Shown here in pieces: positions 24,621 through 33,388 of a stretch of 60,452 nucleotides of DNA. The notes under the pieces were generated by a model. The model saw only the letters and a list, made by a program, of their open reading frames with translations. It was not told the DNA's origin and ran no database searches. The stretch comes from Verrucomicrobiota bacterium (GTDB lineage: Bacteria > Verrucomicrobiota > Verrucomicrobiia > Chthoniobacterales > UBA10450): contig QHPD01000109.1 of NCBI GenBank assembly GCA_003218975.1, positions 1-60,452 on the forward strand. The letters are read 5' to 3'. The stretch's first letter is position 1. Every line of letters starts with the position of its first letter. The translations under genes and the position numbers were made by a program.

Positions 24621-26921
24621 ATGCCAACAGCCGTTGCCAAGACCAGTATTGCCGAGGACCCCTCCGCAGGGGTGGAAGTCCTGCAGGAGGACGTTCCTCA
24701 AGAAAAGCGTTTTTCTGATCCTCAAAATTTTATCAATCGCGAGCTGAGCTGGCTCGAGTTCAATCGCCGCGTTCTGGAAGAAGCGCAGGATCCCACCCAG
24801 CCCCTCATCGAACGCGTCAAGTTCCTTACCATTTTCAGCTCGAACCTGGATGAGTTTTTTGAGATTCGCGTCGCCGGGATCAAGCAGCAGATACAAAGCG
24901 AGACCAGCGACGTGGGGCCGGACGGTTTGAGTGCAACCGAGACATTTAACAGTATCCAGCGCGTGGTGCGCGAACTCGTGGCGACGCAGTACGCGCTGTG
25001 GAAGAACGAATTGGTGCCCGAGCTGGCAAAGAACGGCATTTGCGTGCGCGAGATCGCGGAATTGCCGGCGAAACGGGCGGCGTGGGCGCATCGTTATTTT
25101 CAGCAGGAAGTCCTTCCAATGCTCACCCCTCTGGCTGTGGATGCCAGCCATCCGTTCCCGCATCTTTTGAATCGAAGCCATAATCTGCTGGTGCGTGCAA
25201 AAATGCAGCGCGGTGCAGAGCCGCTGCATGCCATCGTGCAAGTGCCCAGGGCGGTATCGCGCCTGATCGCCTTGCCGCGCGGCAAAAGCGCCGACGAGCC
25301 GTGGGAGTACATCTATCTTGCCTCACTCATCAAACAACACATCGGCGAATTGTTTCCCGGTTTGATCCTAGAGGAGGTGCACGCGTTTCGGGTCACTCGC
25401 AACAGCGATCTCTACATCGACGAGGAAGAAGCAGAAAATCTTCTGCGCACCATTGAACAGGAGCTGCGGCGCTCCAGTCGCGGCAATGCCGTCCGCCTCG
25501 AAGTGGAAACTGATTGCCCGAAAGATGTTCTCGAATTGCTGCTCAGATTTTTCGACCTGACAGAGGCCGACGCCTACAAGCTGGACGGCCCGCTTTCCAT
25601 GACGCATCTCATGCCTCTCGTGACTAATGATGCATTCGCCAAGCTGAAGGACCGGCCATTTCAGCCGGCGCGCGATCCGGCGCTGCCGCCGCATGTCGAT
25701 TTTTTTGAAGTACTGCGACGTCAGGACGTGCTGCTTCACCATCCTTACGACAGCTTTGATCAAATTGTCGAATGGATCGAGGCCGCAGCGCGGGACCCGC
25801 AAGTGCTGGCGATCAAAATCACGCTGTATCGCACAAGCGGTGATTCGCCCATCGTTGAGGCGTTGATCGATGCGGCGAATGCAGGAAAACAAGTCACTGC
25901 CATTGTCGAGCTGCGTGCGCGCTTCGACGAGGCAAGCAACATTCAATGGGCCCGGCGTCTGGAAGAAGCCGGCGCCCATGTCATCTATGGCGTAGTCGGT
26001 CTAAAGACACATTCTAAGTCGCTGCTGATCGTTCGCCGCGACGCGGATCAACTCCGGCGCTATGTACAGCTGGGTACTGGCAACTATCACCCGCGCACGG
26101 CCCGCATCTACACCGACTTCAGTTTGCTCACTAGCGAACCGAAATTGACCGAGGAAGTAGCAATTGTTTTTAATACCCTTACCGGCCTCGCTGGTTATCC
26201 TGGCCTGAAAAAATTGATGGTCGCGCCGTTCGAAATGCACAGCCGCTTCGTGCGACTGATTGAACGGGAGCGTGATAACGCCCGAGCGGGCAAGCCGGGC
26301 CGCATTGTTGCGAAGTTAAACGCACTGGTCGATCAGGAGATTATTGAGAAACTGTATGAAGCTTCCTGCGCAGATGTGAGCATCGATTTGATCGTCCGCG
26401 GCATCTGTTGCTTACGGCCAAAAATCCCCGGCTTGAGCGAGAATATTCGTGTCATCAGCATTGTCGGTCGCTTTCTTGAGCACAGCCGGATTTTTTATTT
26501 TGAGAATGCCGGACAGCCCAAGGTTTTCCTCTCCAGTGCAGATTGGATGCCGCGAAATTTTTACCGGCGCATTGAACTGGCGTTCCCCGTCGAAAATTCG
26601 GCGTTGCGCGATCGGATCATCAATGAAGTGCTTCCGAGCTTTTTGCACGATCGCGTCAAGGCCCGGGAGTTGCAGCCCGATGGAAAGTACAAGCGTTTGA
26701 AACCCGAAGGCGCGGAGCCGCGTGCCCAGGCGCAGTGGCATTTTCGTGAGGTCTCTCGCGAGCGCACAAAAAAATTGACCGGCTCGAAGAAGAAATTGCG
26801 CGCCGACAAATTAATTCCGATCACCGTTCCTGAGGAAAAATCTGCCGCCCCAAGCACATCGGGAACCGACCGCCACCCAAGCTCAACGCCCTCGGCTACA
26901 ACGTCGAAAGAGCCGTCGTGA
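24621..26921 (+). CDS. ppk1: polyphosphate kinase 1
   Basis: This 766-residue PPK1 reversibly polymerises the gamma-phosphate of ATP into polyphosphate. The N domain begins FINRELSWLEFNRRVLEEAQD (about residue 37). The head domain follows, then two phospholipase-D-like C domains: TLYRTSGDSPIVEALIDAANAGKQVTAIVELRARFDE, then GLKTHSKSLLIVRRD with the catalytic histidine, and GTGNYHPRTARIYTDFSLLT. The C-terminal 50 residues after GSKKKLRADKL form a Ser/Thr/Pro-rich tail. Its stop overlaps the ppgK start (GTGA), so storage and use of polyphosphate are coupled in one message. Confidence 0.96.
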   Translation: MPTAVAKTSIAEDPSAGVEVLQEDVPQEKRFSDPQNFINRELSWLEFNRRVLEEAQDPTQPLIERVKFLTIFSSNLDEFFEIRVAGIKQQIQSETSDVGPDGLSATETFNSIQRVVRELVATQYALWKNELVPELAKNGICVREIAELPAKRAAWAHRYFQQEVLPMLTPLAVDASHPFPHLLNRSHNLLVRAKMQRGAEPLHAIVQVPRAVSRLIALPRGKSADEPWEYIYLASLIKQHIGELFPGLILEEVHAFRVTRNSDLYIDEEEAENLLRTIEQELRRSSRGNAVRLEVETDCPKDVLELLLRFFDLTEADAYKLDGPLSMTHLMPLVTNDAFAKLKDRPFQPARDPALPPHVDFFEVLRRQDVLLHHPYDSFDQIVEWIEAAARDPQVLAIKITLYRTSGDSPIVEALIDAANAGKQVTAIVELRARFDEASNIQWARRLEEAGAHVIYGVVGLKTHSKSLLIVRRDADQLRRYVQLGTGNYHPRTARIYTDFSLLTSEPKLTEEVAIVFNTLTGLAGYPGLKKLMVAPFEMHSRFVRLIERERDNARAGKPGRIVAKLNALVDQEIIEKLYEASCADVSIDLIVRGICCLRPKIPGLSENIRVISIVGRFLEHSRIFYFENAGQPKVFLSSADWMPRNFYRRIELAFPVENSALRDRIINEVLPSFLHDRVKARELQPDGKYKRLKPEGAEPRAQAQWHFREVSRERTKKLTGSKKKLRADKLIPITVPEEKSAAPSTSGTDRHPSSTPSATTSKEPS

Positions 26922-27607
26922 ATAAAAAGATCCTGGTCATCGACATCGGCGGAACGCACGTCAAACTGATGATGTCGCGCCGTGACAAACGAAAATTCAA
27001 ATCCGGGCCGCAGTTTACGCCGCGCGAGATGATCGGGCAAATGAATCCATTGATTAGCGATTGGAAATTTGACGCGATCTCGATGGGATTTCCCTCGCCT
27101 GTGCGTGATGGGTGGATCATGAGCGAGCCAAAACACCTGGGCAAAGGCTGGGTGAGATTTGATTTCGAAAAAGCCTTCGGCAAGCCGGTTCGCATCATCA
27201 ACGACGCGGCAATGCAAGCGCTTGGCAGCTATCGAGGCGGCCGGATGCTTTTCCTCGGGCTTGGTACAGGACTCGGATCGGCTCTTGTGTGGGCCAATTA
27301 CGTGCTCCCGCTCGAATTGGGGAATCTCCCCTACCGAAACGGCAGCATCATTGAAGATTATCTGGGCAAACCCGGCCTGGCACAGCTTGGCGAAAAAGAT
27401 TGGAAGCGCGACGTCGAGCACGCAATCGTGCAGTTGAAGAAATCCCTCATCGCCGATTACGTTGTTTTAGGCGGAGGCAACGCCAAAAAATTGGAGAAGC
27501 TCCCGAAAGGAGTCGAGCGCGGGCATAATCGGAACGCGTTTCTGGGTGGGACGCGGCTGTGGCAAATCAATCCACGCACCCGCCACCCAAAATGGCAGAT
27601 CCTATGA
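26918..27607 (+). CDS. ppgK: polyphosphate glucokinase, ROK family
   Basis: This 229-residue ROK-family kinase starts at a GTG overlapping the ppk1 stop. VIDIGGTHVKL (residues 7-17) is the phosphate-binding loop, IINDAAMQALGSY supplies the catalytic Asp, and FLGLGTGLGSALV is the second phosphate loop. The specific length and the ELGNLPYRNGSIIEDYLG segment fit PpgK, which phosphorylates glucose with polyphosphate in place of ATP. Direct adjacency to ppk1 supports polyphosphate as donor. Confidence 0.9.
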   Translation: MNKKILVIDIGGTHVKLMMSRRDKRKFKSGPQFTPREMIGQMNPLISDWKFDAISMGFPSPVRDGWIMSEPKHLGKGWVRFDFEKAFGKPVRIINDAAMQALGSYRGGRMLFLGLGTGLGSALVWANYVLPLELGNLPYRNGSIIEDYLGKPGLAQLGEKDWKRDVEHAIVQLKKSLIADYVVLGGGNAKKLEKLPKGVERGHNRNAFLGGTRLWQINPRTRHPKWQIL

Positions 27608-27636
27608 GGAAGGGTAAGAACAAGAGGTAAATTGAC

Positions 27637-28098
27637 ATGGAACTTTATTTTCTAAGACACGGCGAAGCCGATTGGCCCGATTGGAAAAAACCTGACGACG
27701 AACGTCCGCTGACTAAACGCGGTAAAAAAGAAATGCGCGACGTCGCGAAATTTCTTGGGCGTCTAAAAGTGCGGCCCGACTTGATCGTGACCAGCCCGTT
27801 GCCACGCGCGGCGCAGACTGCCGAAATCGCAGCCGACCATCTGAAAGCGAAGTTGCGGAACGATGAATCGCTCGCGCCGGGATTCGGAATGAACAAATTG
27901 CGAACGGTGCTAAAGCGGCATCGCGCCAAAGCCTTGATGCTAGTCGGTCACGAACCGGACTTCACCCAAACTATTTCAGAATTGACCGGGGCCTCACTCA
28001 AACTTTCCAAGGCCGGTGTCGCCTTGCTCGATGTCGATCCTGAATCCGAAGAAGGAAAGCTGCTCTGGCTTTTTCCGCCAAAACTGGCGAAGAAATAA
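27637..28098 (+). CDS. sixA: SixA-type phosphohistidine phosphatase
   Basis: This 153-residue histidine-phosphatase-superfamily protein has LRHGEADW (catalytic H8), SPLPRAAQTAEI near residue 53, and LVGHEPDF, the second active-site histidine. SixA removes phosphate from phosphohistidine on signalling proteins, in Escherichia coli from a PTS component. Here it is 29 bp after ppgK and convergent with the CHAD gene. Its substrate could be a PTS protein (two IIA-like proteins lie in this window) or a phosphohistidine linked to polyphosphate metabolism; both are guesses. Confidence 0.85.
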   Translation: MELYFLRHGEADWPDWKKPDDERPLTKRGKKEMRDVAKFLGRLKVRPDLIVTSPLPRAAQTAEIAADHLKAKLRNDESLAPGFGMNKLRTVLKRHRAKALMLVGHEPDFTQTISELTGASLKLSKAGVALLDVDPESEEGKLLWLFPPKLAKK

Positions 28099-28103
28099 CC
28101 GCA

Positions 28104-29018
28104 TTATCCCCGGCGCTTTTTCTTTTTGGACGCCCAATCTTCGAGGAAGATCGAGATTCGTTTTGCAAACGCCTTCGGCGGCTCTGCGTAAAAGCGCCGC
28201 CCGAGTTCTAGCGCATCGCGACGCAATCGGTTACCACGCTTGCGAATGCGCTTCTGGAGTTGCGCCAGTTCATCACGCAGCGCCTCATCGCCACGTTCGT
28301 TCTCCAGGCGCGCCAGAAGAAAGTCGAAATCGTGGTCCAGACCCAATAGTTCGCCCAAAATTTTTGCGTCGGCGGCAATCTCTTCCAGAACCACCCCGTT
28401 AAGCGGCTGCAAAATGCGCAACTGATACCAGATATCTTTCACCCGCTTACGCCAGGCATGAAAATTCTCCGGGACGGGTTTTTTGATCGTTTTCGCGAGT
28501 CCGCGCTGGCCGCGTTTGTACGTTTTCCCGACCGCGCCGCAAATTTGCTTCCAGTTAATGCCGGCCAGCGGCCATTTCGAGAGGCGCTTTTCTACGCGTT
28601 CCAGCTTCGGAATCGCTTGTTTTTGCCAGCCGGCAAACGCCGCCGAGAAACTTTCCCGTTCCAGCGACAATAATTCTTCAATGCGCGGGAAGTGGTTTTC
28701 TCCGGAGCCCTTTGCCGTGTCGCCGCGCAGGTGAATCAGCGTTTGCAACCGCACCTGCGCGTCGCGCAAATCGGAGACGAGTCCTCCGATTTCGCGCACG
28801 CAGCGATCCTCGCGCGCATGCCGATTTTTTCCGACTTCGCCCACGGCAAGGCGCATGGCCGCGCGCAGTTTTTTAAGGTACTTGCGAACTTCGTGCACGG
28901 TGACGCCTCGTTGCTTTGCCGGGTGCCGGCACAATTCGAGTGCTGACTGGATTTGTTCGCAAAAAACTCTCGTCAGTCCGTCCGATAACGGTTCGCGCAA
29001 TTTCAAACGGTAGCCCAT
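28104..29018 (-). CDS. CHAD domain protein (polyphosphate-binding)
   Basis: This 304-residue helical protein consists of two repeats of the conserved-histidine alpha-helical domain. Visible motifs are TVHEVRKYLKKLRAAMRLA near residue 40, RDAQVRLQTL near 85, and FHAWRKRVKDIWYQLRILQPL with LLGLDHDFDFLLARL in the second half. The many surface Lys and Arg residues form a basic pocket that in studied members binds inorganic polyphosphate. It lies 9 bp downstream of the CYTH gene in the same direction and is convergent with the ppk1 operon, supporting a polyphosphate role. An RGS-rich KKKKRRG tail ends it. Confidence 0.85.
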   Translation of the reverse strand: MGYRLKLREPLSDGLTRVFCEQIQSALELCRHPAKQRGVTVHEVRKYLKKLRAAMRLAVGEVGKNRHAREDRCVREIGGLVSDLRDAQVRLQTLIHLRGDTAKGSGENHFPRIEELLSLERESFSAAFAGWQKQAIPKLERVEKRLSKWPLAGINWKQICGAVGKTYKRGQRGLAKTIKKPVPENFHAWRKRVKDIWYQLRILQPLNGVVLEEIAADAKILGELLGLDHDFDFLLARLENERGDEALRDELAQLQKRIRKRGNRLRRDALELGRRFYAEPPKAFAKRISIFLEDWASKKKKRRG

Positions 29019-29027
29019 ACGGTCTGT

Positions 29028-29504
29028 TTACTCGTTAGCCAGTCTCACGTTGCTATAACGTTTTTCTCCCGTCACCTCCCTGCCAAACCAGGAAGGCGGC
29101 TTGAATTTGCGGCACGTTACATGGTCGGAGAATTCTACTTCGGCCACTACCAAACCGGAATGTCTGCCGCGATAAATATCAATCTCGATTAGTAGATTTC
29201 TCCAGGGAATTTCGTAGCGCAACTTGCGCAGTCTTCTACCCGCCGTGGCGGGCCAAAGCGCGGCGAACTGCTTCGGGCTAAGCCTGATCTCGCGTTCCTC
29301 CCGACTTCTGCTGCGACCTACCTTGAAAGTTAGCGATGCGGTCTTGCCTTTTTTACGGAGACGAACCTGCCTGCCTGCGGATTCTGTCGCCAGATAACCT
29401 TGCTCGATAATGTAATGCCGCGAGCGCTTGAGTTTCTCAGGCAGTCGCCTAAGCAAAAACTTACGTTCTATCTCACGCGACGAGACATGGTGAGGCCGGC
29501 GCAT
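29028..29504 (-). CDS. CYTH domain protein (triphosphate tunnel metalloenzyme)
   Basis: This 158-residue protein opens with the signature EIERKFLLRRLP (residues 11-22). The alternating charged strands of the tunnel follow: RQVRLRKKGKTASLTFKVG, REEREIRL, KLRYEIPW, LLIEIDIYRG and VVAEVEFSD. This family hydrolyses inorganic triphosphate or binds polyphosphate, and is often fused or adjacent to CHAD, as here. It is probably the promoter-proximal gene of the CYTH-CHAD pair. Confidence 0.88.
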   Translation of the reverse strand: MRRPHHVSSREIERKFLLRRLPEKLKRSRHYIIEQGYLATESAGRQVRLRKKGKTASLTFKVGRSRSREEREIRLSPKQFAALWPATAGRRLRKLRYEIPWRNLLIEIDIYRGRHSGLVVAEVEFSDHVTCRKFKPPSWFGREVTGEKRYSNVRLANE

Positions 29505-29601
29505 CTCATCGACTCAAACGTTTCTTAAGCGAATCGCCAAGAATTATTCGCAAGAGAATTCAGATCTGACGGATGCGACCGTAGATTACGCTACTTTTTA
29601 T

Positions 29602-30015
29602 TCAGCGCATCGGCTGCAGGATCAAAAGCGCAGATGGCTTAACTGCTATTTCAATTTCGCTCGGACTTTTCACCTTTTGATTTTTGCGCGGCCAAAGTTT
29701 GCCGTCGAAGTGAAGCGTCGAGGTTTCCCAAACAAATTTTAACTGGCGAAACCTGCGAAGGGGCAGTGGGAACTTGATTCTCCCTCCCGCCAGGCGCGCG
29801 TCGAGATACTCCATGAAGATGGAACGGTCCTCTTCCTGTACACACACGAAATCCAATCGGCCATCTTTGGTCGCGGCCTGCGATGCGAGATAAAGTACGG
29901 GGCCGACTGAGCGAATGTTCATCGCTTCCCAGAGAATGTAGCGATCCGAAATTTCTTCGCCGTCGATGTCGATCTTCCATTTCTGTGGTGGATAGTCGTG
30001 CAACATTCGGCGCAA
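29602..30015 (-). pseudogene. 3' half of a diacylglycerol-kinase-like gene, 5' end deleted
   Basis: 137 codons match the C-terminal beta-rich half of the YegS/DagK lipid kinase family: [19 protein letters not shown], the AMNIRSVGPVLYLA motif, DGRLDFVCV, and ...TLHFDGKLW. The N-terminal nucleotide-binding half (GGDGT motif) is absent. The frame is closed by a stop just past 30040, and the reading there meets a surE fragment on the other strand. It ends near the CYTH start and is unlikely to be functional. Confidence 0.75.
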
Positions 30016-30031
30016 AAGCGAAACGCAATCT

Positions 30032-30265
30032 GTGCGCCACTACGACGGCAAAGTTGTTCCGAGCAAGGACCCGATGGGTCGCGCGATTTTTTGGTTCACC
30101 ATCACGCCTCTGGAAGGAGCCGAGGAAGGGACTGACCGCTGGGCGATCGAGCATAACTGGGTCTCAATCACTCCCCTGCGGCTCGATCTCACCGACGAAA
30201 AGGATCTCGCGCGCGCCTTATCGCTTCGGCAAACACCGCCAGTGCGCGCGGTTAAAAAATGGTAA
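30032..30265 (+). pseudogene. 3' end of surE (5'/3'-nucleotidase), 5' end deleted
   Basis: About 77 codons read [21 protein letters not shown], then [24 protein letters not shown]. This is the C-terminal third of SurE, including the conserved GTD.WA...G/N-VSITPL segment. The N-terminal DDG metal site is missing. It is joined head-to-head to the diacylglycerol-kinase-like fragment at about 30015-30030. Confidence 0.75.
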
Positions 30266-30307
30266 AACAGTTTTCCCCGCAAGATTCGATAGCGCCACAT
30301 GCCGCGG

Positions 30308-30538
30308 TTATGAACCCGTGGTGCGCTGGAGAAATTCGTTCAGCGCATCGGCAGCAGCGAATATCGGCCAGGCCGATATGGCCACAATGATGGAAAAGAG
30401 CAGCCCTTCGATGCCCAATTCCCAACTCTTTTCGCTCGCGAAATAACTCCGGGTTAATTCGCGGAACGACCTCAGAACCAATGATCGCCTGTCTGGCGTC
30501 CGTTTGATCATCCTTCTTCTCACTGTAATCACGCTCAT
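30308..30538 (-). CDS. small membrane protein
   Basis: A 76-residue frame begins at an ATG (MSVITVRRRMIKRT), is basic for 40 residues, then has one clear transmembrane helix (GLLFSIIVAISAWPIFAAADAL). The frame is open further upstream to 30736, but there it only shadows the phoU fragment on the other strand, so I trimmed it. The tail ...WELGIEGLLF... looks like a conserved small membrane protein, but I do not recognise a function. Confidence 0.45.
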   Translation of the reverse strand: MSVITVRRRMIKRTPDRRSLVLRSFRELTRSYFASEKSWELGIEGLLFSIIVAISAWPIFAAADALNEFLQRTTGS

Positions 30539-30613
30539 AGTTGAGCGTTCGATAAACCCGGGCACGCGCCGCGTCAGGTTACGAATTGTCAAGATCGCGT
30601 GACGATCCAGTGA

Positions 30614-30724
30614 CAGCGCTGCCTCGAACGCGTCGGCGATCATGCTACCAACATTGCCGAGGACGCTGTTTACACCGCCGCAGCGGAAGGCATCAGGCAT
30701 GGCTCTTCCGTCAAAGCAACCTGA
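30614..30724 (+). pseudogene. 3' fragment of a second phoU
   Basis: 36 codons read RCLERVGDHATNIAEDAVY, then TAAAEGIRHG to a stop. The first 19 residues are identical to residues in the intact phoU at 23826. An in-frame stop lies directly upstream, so only the last helix is left. Confidence 0.8.
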
Positions 30725-30766
30725 TCCGCTCCGCAATTGCGACGAATTTCTCCGAAAGGCCGAGCC

Positions 30767-31198
30767 TTACGGTTTCGCGGAAGCTGCTGGCGAGGCGGTT
30801 GGTGGTGGGGCGCTACCGGCTGGCAAAACGCCGGCCCCAGAGTTCGGCGCAGCAGAAGCTACCGGCGATGGAGAAGTCTGCGGAGCCGCAGGCGCCGGCG
30901 AACTTTGTGGCGCCCCCTCCGACTTCATCAGTTCGCGCCGGAATGCACTGTTGGCCGTACCTTTGTGAGCATTGAGAATCGATAAGGCAAGCGTCAGCGC
31001 GAAGAAAATACCGGCCAGCCAGGCCGTGAACTTCACCAGCACGTTGGTCGTTTGCGCGCCGAAAATATTTTCCGTCACCCCGGCGCCAAACGCCGCGCCC
31101 AGGCCCTCGCTCTTTGGCCGCTGCATCAGGATCACGAGCACCATGAGCAGCGACACCAGCACGAAGAGCGCTAGGCAGAAATTGATCAGCAAATTCAT
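30767..31198 (-). CDS. secG: preprotein translocase subunit SecG
   Basis: This 143-residue protein starts at MNLLINF (the frame is open upstream to 31291 but not protein-like). It has two transmembrane helices (about 2-24 and 52-75) separated by the conserved SecG loop LMQRPKSEGLGAAFGAG. A long Ala/Pro/Ser-rich cytoplasmic or periplasmic tail (about 90-143) follows. SecG joins SecY and SecE and speeds protein export. No other sec genes are near. Confidence 0.88.
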   Translation of the reverse strand: MNLLINFCLALFVLVSLLMVLVILMQRPKSEGLGAAFGAGVTENIFGAQTTNVLVKFTAWLAGIFFALTLALSILNAHKGTANSAFRRELMKSEGAPQSSPAPAAPQTSPSPVASAAPNSGAGVLPAGSAPPPTASPAASAKP

Positions 31199-31303
31199 CG
31201 GGACGCGAAATATCGCCCAAGCAGAACCGGAAGCAAACCCGCTTGCGCTAGATGCCCGATGCTGGACGGACAGTCGCGTAGTGGAAATCAAGTATCCAGT
31301 TGT

Positions 31304-32092
31304 TTAGCATCCAGCATCTTTCTTAATCTCATTCCAAATCGCGTCCATCTCTGCGAGATCGACATCGCCCAGTTTTTTCCCACGCGCTTTAAGTTCGTCC
31401 TCCAATCGATTGAATCGCGCGACAAATTTGTCCGTCGCTTTCTGCAGCGCGCTTTCCGCATCGATTTTGCATTTCCGCGCCAGATTGACGACCGCAAACA
31501 GCAAATCGCCAGTCTCGTCTTCGATCATCTCTCGATCTTGCGACGCGCCCGCCTCTTTGATCTCGCGAAGTTCTTCTTCCACTTTCGCGATCACGTCGCG
31601 CACCTCGGTCCAGTCGAAATTCACGCGTGCGGCTTTGGATTGCGCTTTTTGCGCGCGTATCAGTGCGGGCAGCGCCTTGGGCAAACTGGCCAGATAATGT
31701 GGGTCGGCCTGTTTCTCTTCGCGCTTGATCGCTTCCCATTGCTTGAGCACGGCGCCGGAATCACGCATGTCGCTCGTTCCAAACACATGCGGGTGTCGCC
31801 GCACCAGTTTGTCAGAAACTTCCCGGACGACCTTATCGATATCGAAGCGCCCTGCTTCGTGGGCGATCTCCGCATGCATGATTACCAGCAGCAGAAGATC
31901 GCCCAGTTCCTCGCAAAAATGTGCGTCATTTTCCGCGCGCGCGGCCTCCGCCACTTCGTAAGCTTCTTCAAGTAATGCCGGCAGAAGAGACTCGTGCGTT
32001 TGCTCGCGGTCCCACGGGCAACCGCCGGGTGCGCGCAGCTTTGCCACAATGTCGCAGAGCTTCGCAAAGTGAACGCCCGTCGATTGATCCAT
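31304..32092 (-). CDS. mazG: nucleoside triphosphate pyrophosphohydrolase MazG
   Basis: From MDQSTGVHF this is a 262-residue protein with tandem MazG domains. GGCPWDREQTHESLLPALLEEAYEV and the EELGD metal site (first domain) are followed by DETGDLLFAVVNLAR (second domain). MazG cleans damaged or non-canonical NTPs. A start at 32113 would add seven residues encoded by a repeat of AAACATC units at 32102-32132, so 32092 is preferred. The gene is upstream of secG on the same strand. Confidence 0.92.
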   Translation of the reverse strand: MDQSTGVHFAKLCDIVAKLRAPGGCPWDREQTHESLLPALLEEAYEVAEAARAENDAHFCEELGDLLLLVIMHAEIAHEAGRFDIDKVVREVSDKLVRRHPHVFGTSDMRDSGAVLKQWEAIKREEKQADPHYLASLPKALPALIRAQKAQSKAARVNFDWTEVRDVIAKVEEELREIKEAGASQDREMIEDETGDLLFAVVNLARKCKIDAESALQKATDKFVARFNRLEDELKARGKKLGDVDLAEMDAIWNEIKKDAGC

Positions 32093-32134
32093 TTCGAACC
32101 AATCAAACATCAAACCTCAAACATCAAACATCCG

Positions 32135-32854
32135 TTAAATTCGCCAGAGCGAACGATGCGTACCGAACTCTGAAATCTCGCCGGAGGATTTCTTGCTAAC
32201 GTAAATCGTGATCGTGATCACGATGAGGAACGTTCCGACAAGAATGAACGCCACGAGCCAGGAGGGAATATGTCCCACGCGCAGCGCATGATAAAACCCA
32301 ACCAGGCTGTCCATGGCCATCGGCGCGTGCAGGAAAATTTTCGTGATCCACGCCACCAAAATGAGAATGAAAATGAACATGTAATTCCGTTTCAGGCGGC
32401 GTCCCACTGCTTCCAGCTTGCTGATTTTGAAGCAGGGCAAGATCAAATCTTCGCAGACGAGTTTTTTCCATTCGCCCTGAAGCATCTCGCGATTTTCCAT
32501 CACCATCGGCACCAGGAAATGCGCTTCGAGCATACGCACGCGCGCGCGGAATGCGTCGTAGAAACGGTAACGGCGCGCCTCGATCCAGAGCAGCACCCAA
32601 ACAATGGCCAGATTAAAAAAGAAGATGATGTGCGGCACTTCGCGGGTGGAAAAGGCAATGGTAATAATGGCGGTGCTGCTGGTGATGGCCCAGTTCGTGG
32701 TTACATCTAGCCGCTGCCGCCACACCATGATCCGCCCCATTTCGCCCCGATAAAAATGCGACATCGCATTGACATAGCCTGGGTCGTAAATGCTGCGCTG
32801 GAAGGAGATCGTCCTCTCTTCCTTTTCAGCTAATGCTGTATTTTGAGTTGCCAC
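32135..32854 (-). CDS. DUF2270 integral membrane protein
   Basis: This 239-residue protein has four predicted helices in two pairs (about 52-90 and 163-222). The conserved stretch FYRGEMGRIMVWRQRLDVTTNWAI is near residue 35, and the motif EARRYRFYDAFRARVRMLE follows the second helix. The family is widespread but uncharacterised; nothing nearby points to a role. Confidence 0.8.
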   Translation of the reverse strand: MATQNTALAEKEERTISFQRSIYDPGYVNAMSHFYRGEMGRIMVWRQRLDVTTNWAITSSTAIITIAFSTREVPHIIFFFNLAIVWVLLWIEARRYRFYDAFRARVRMLEAHFLVPMVMENREMLQGEWKKLVCEDLILPCFKISKLEAVGRRLKRNYMFIFILILVAWITKIFLHAPMAMDSLVGFYHALRVGHIPSWLVAFILVGTFLIVITITIYVSKKSSGEISEFGTHRSLWRI

Positions 32855-32917
32855 GGCGCGCTACTTAACTGGATAACTGGCTTTGCCGGATAATCCAATA
32901 AATCTCTCCACTCCTTA

Positions 32918-33388
32918 ATGGCTATCGCGCTCGCTGACCTTCTCGATGAAAAGCAGGTGATCCTGCGGCTGCGCTCGCGAAAACCGGCGAACGCGATCCG
33001 CGAGATCGTTCAGGTGCTCGCACACAACGGCAAGATCGACATGCCGGAGACTTTTCTCGAACAAGTGTTCGCGCGCGAGCGGGCGCATCCGAGTGTCGTT
33101 GAAAACGGTGTCGCGTTTCCACACGCGCGCACCGATTTAGTGAACCAAATCGTCCTCGGCATCGGGCGGAGTCGCGCCGGCATTCCATTTGGACAAAGCG
33201 GGACGCGTGCGCATCTGATTTTCGTGATCGGCGTGCCGCAGCAATTAGTGAATGATTATCTTATCTGTGTCGGCACACTGGCGCGCTTGGCAAAGGATGA
33301 GGCGATACGATCGACCCTGCTCCATGCGGAAACGCCGCGCGAATTTTTGGACGCGCTCGCCGTGGAAACTCTGTACCCGGGTCCGTGA
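32918..33388 (+). CDS. PTS IIA-type (PtsN-like) protein, first copy
   Basis: This 156-residue PTS EIIA type-2 domain has the phosphorylatable histidine at H69 in NGVAFPHAR. HPSVVENGVAFPHAR and FVIGVP are family segments. No EIIB or EIIC is present, so a regulatory (nitrogen-PTS-like) role is more likely than sugar uptake. A second, divergent paralogue lies at 47228 with its histidine also at residue 69. Confidence 0.85.
   Translation: MAIALADLLDEKQVILRLRSRKPANAIREIVQVLAHNGKIDMPETFLEQVFARERAHPSVVENGVAFPHARTDLVNQIVLGIGRSRAGIPFGQSGTRAHLIFVIGVPQQLVNDYLICVGTLARLAKDEAIRSTLLHAETPREFLDALAVETLYPGP

Noticed and set aside
26561-27421. 286-codon minus-strand frame opposite ppk1/ppgK
   Set aside because: No domain and no ribosome-binding site; shadow of two well-supported genes.
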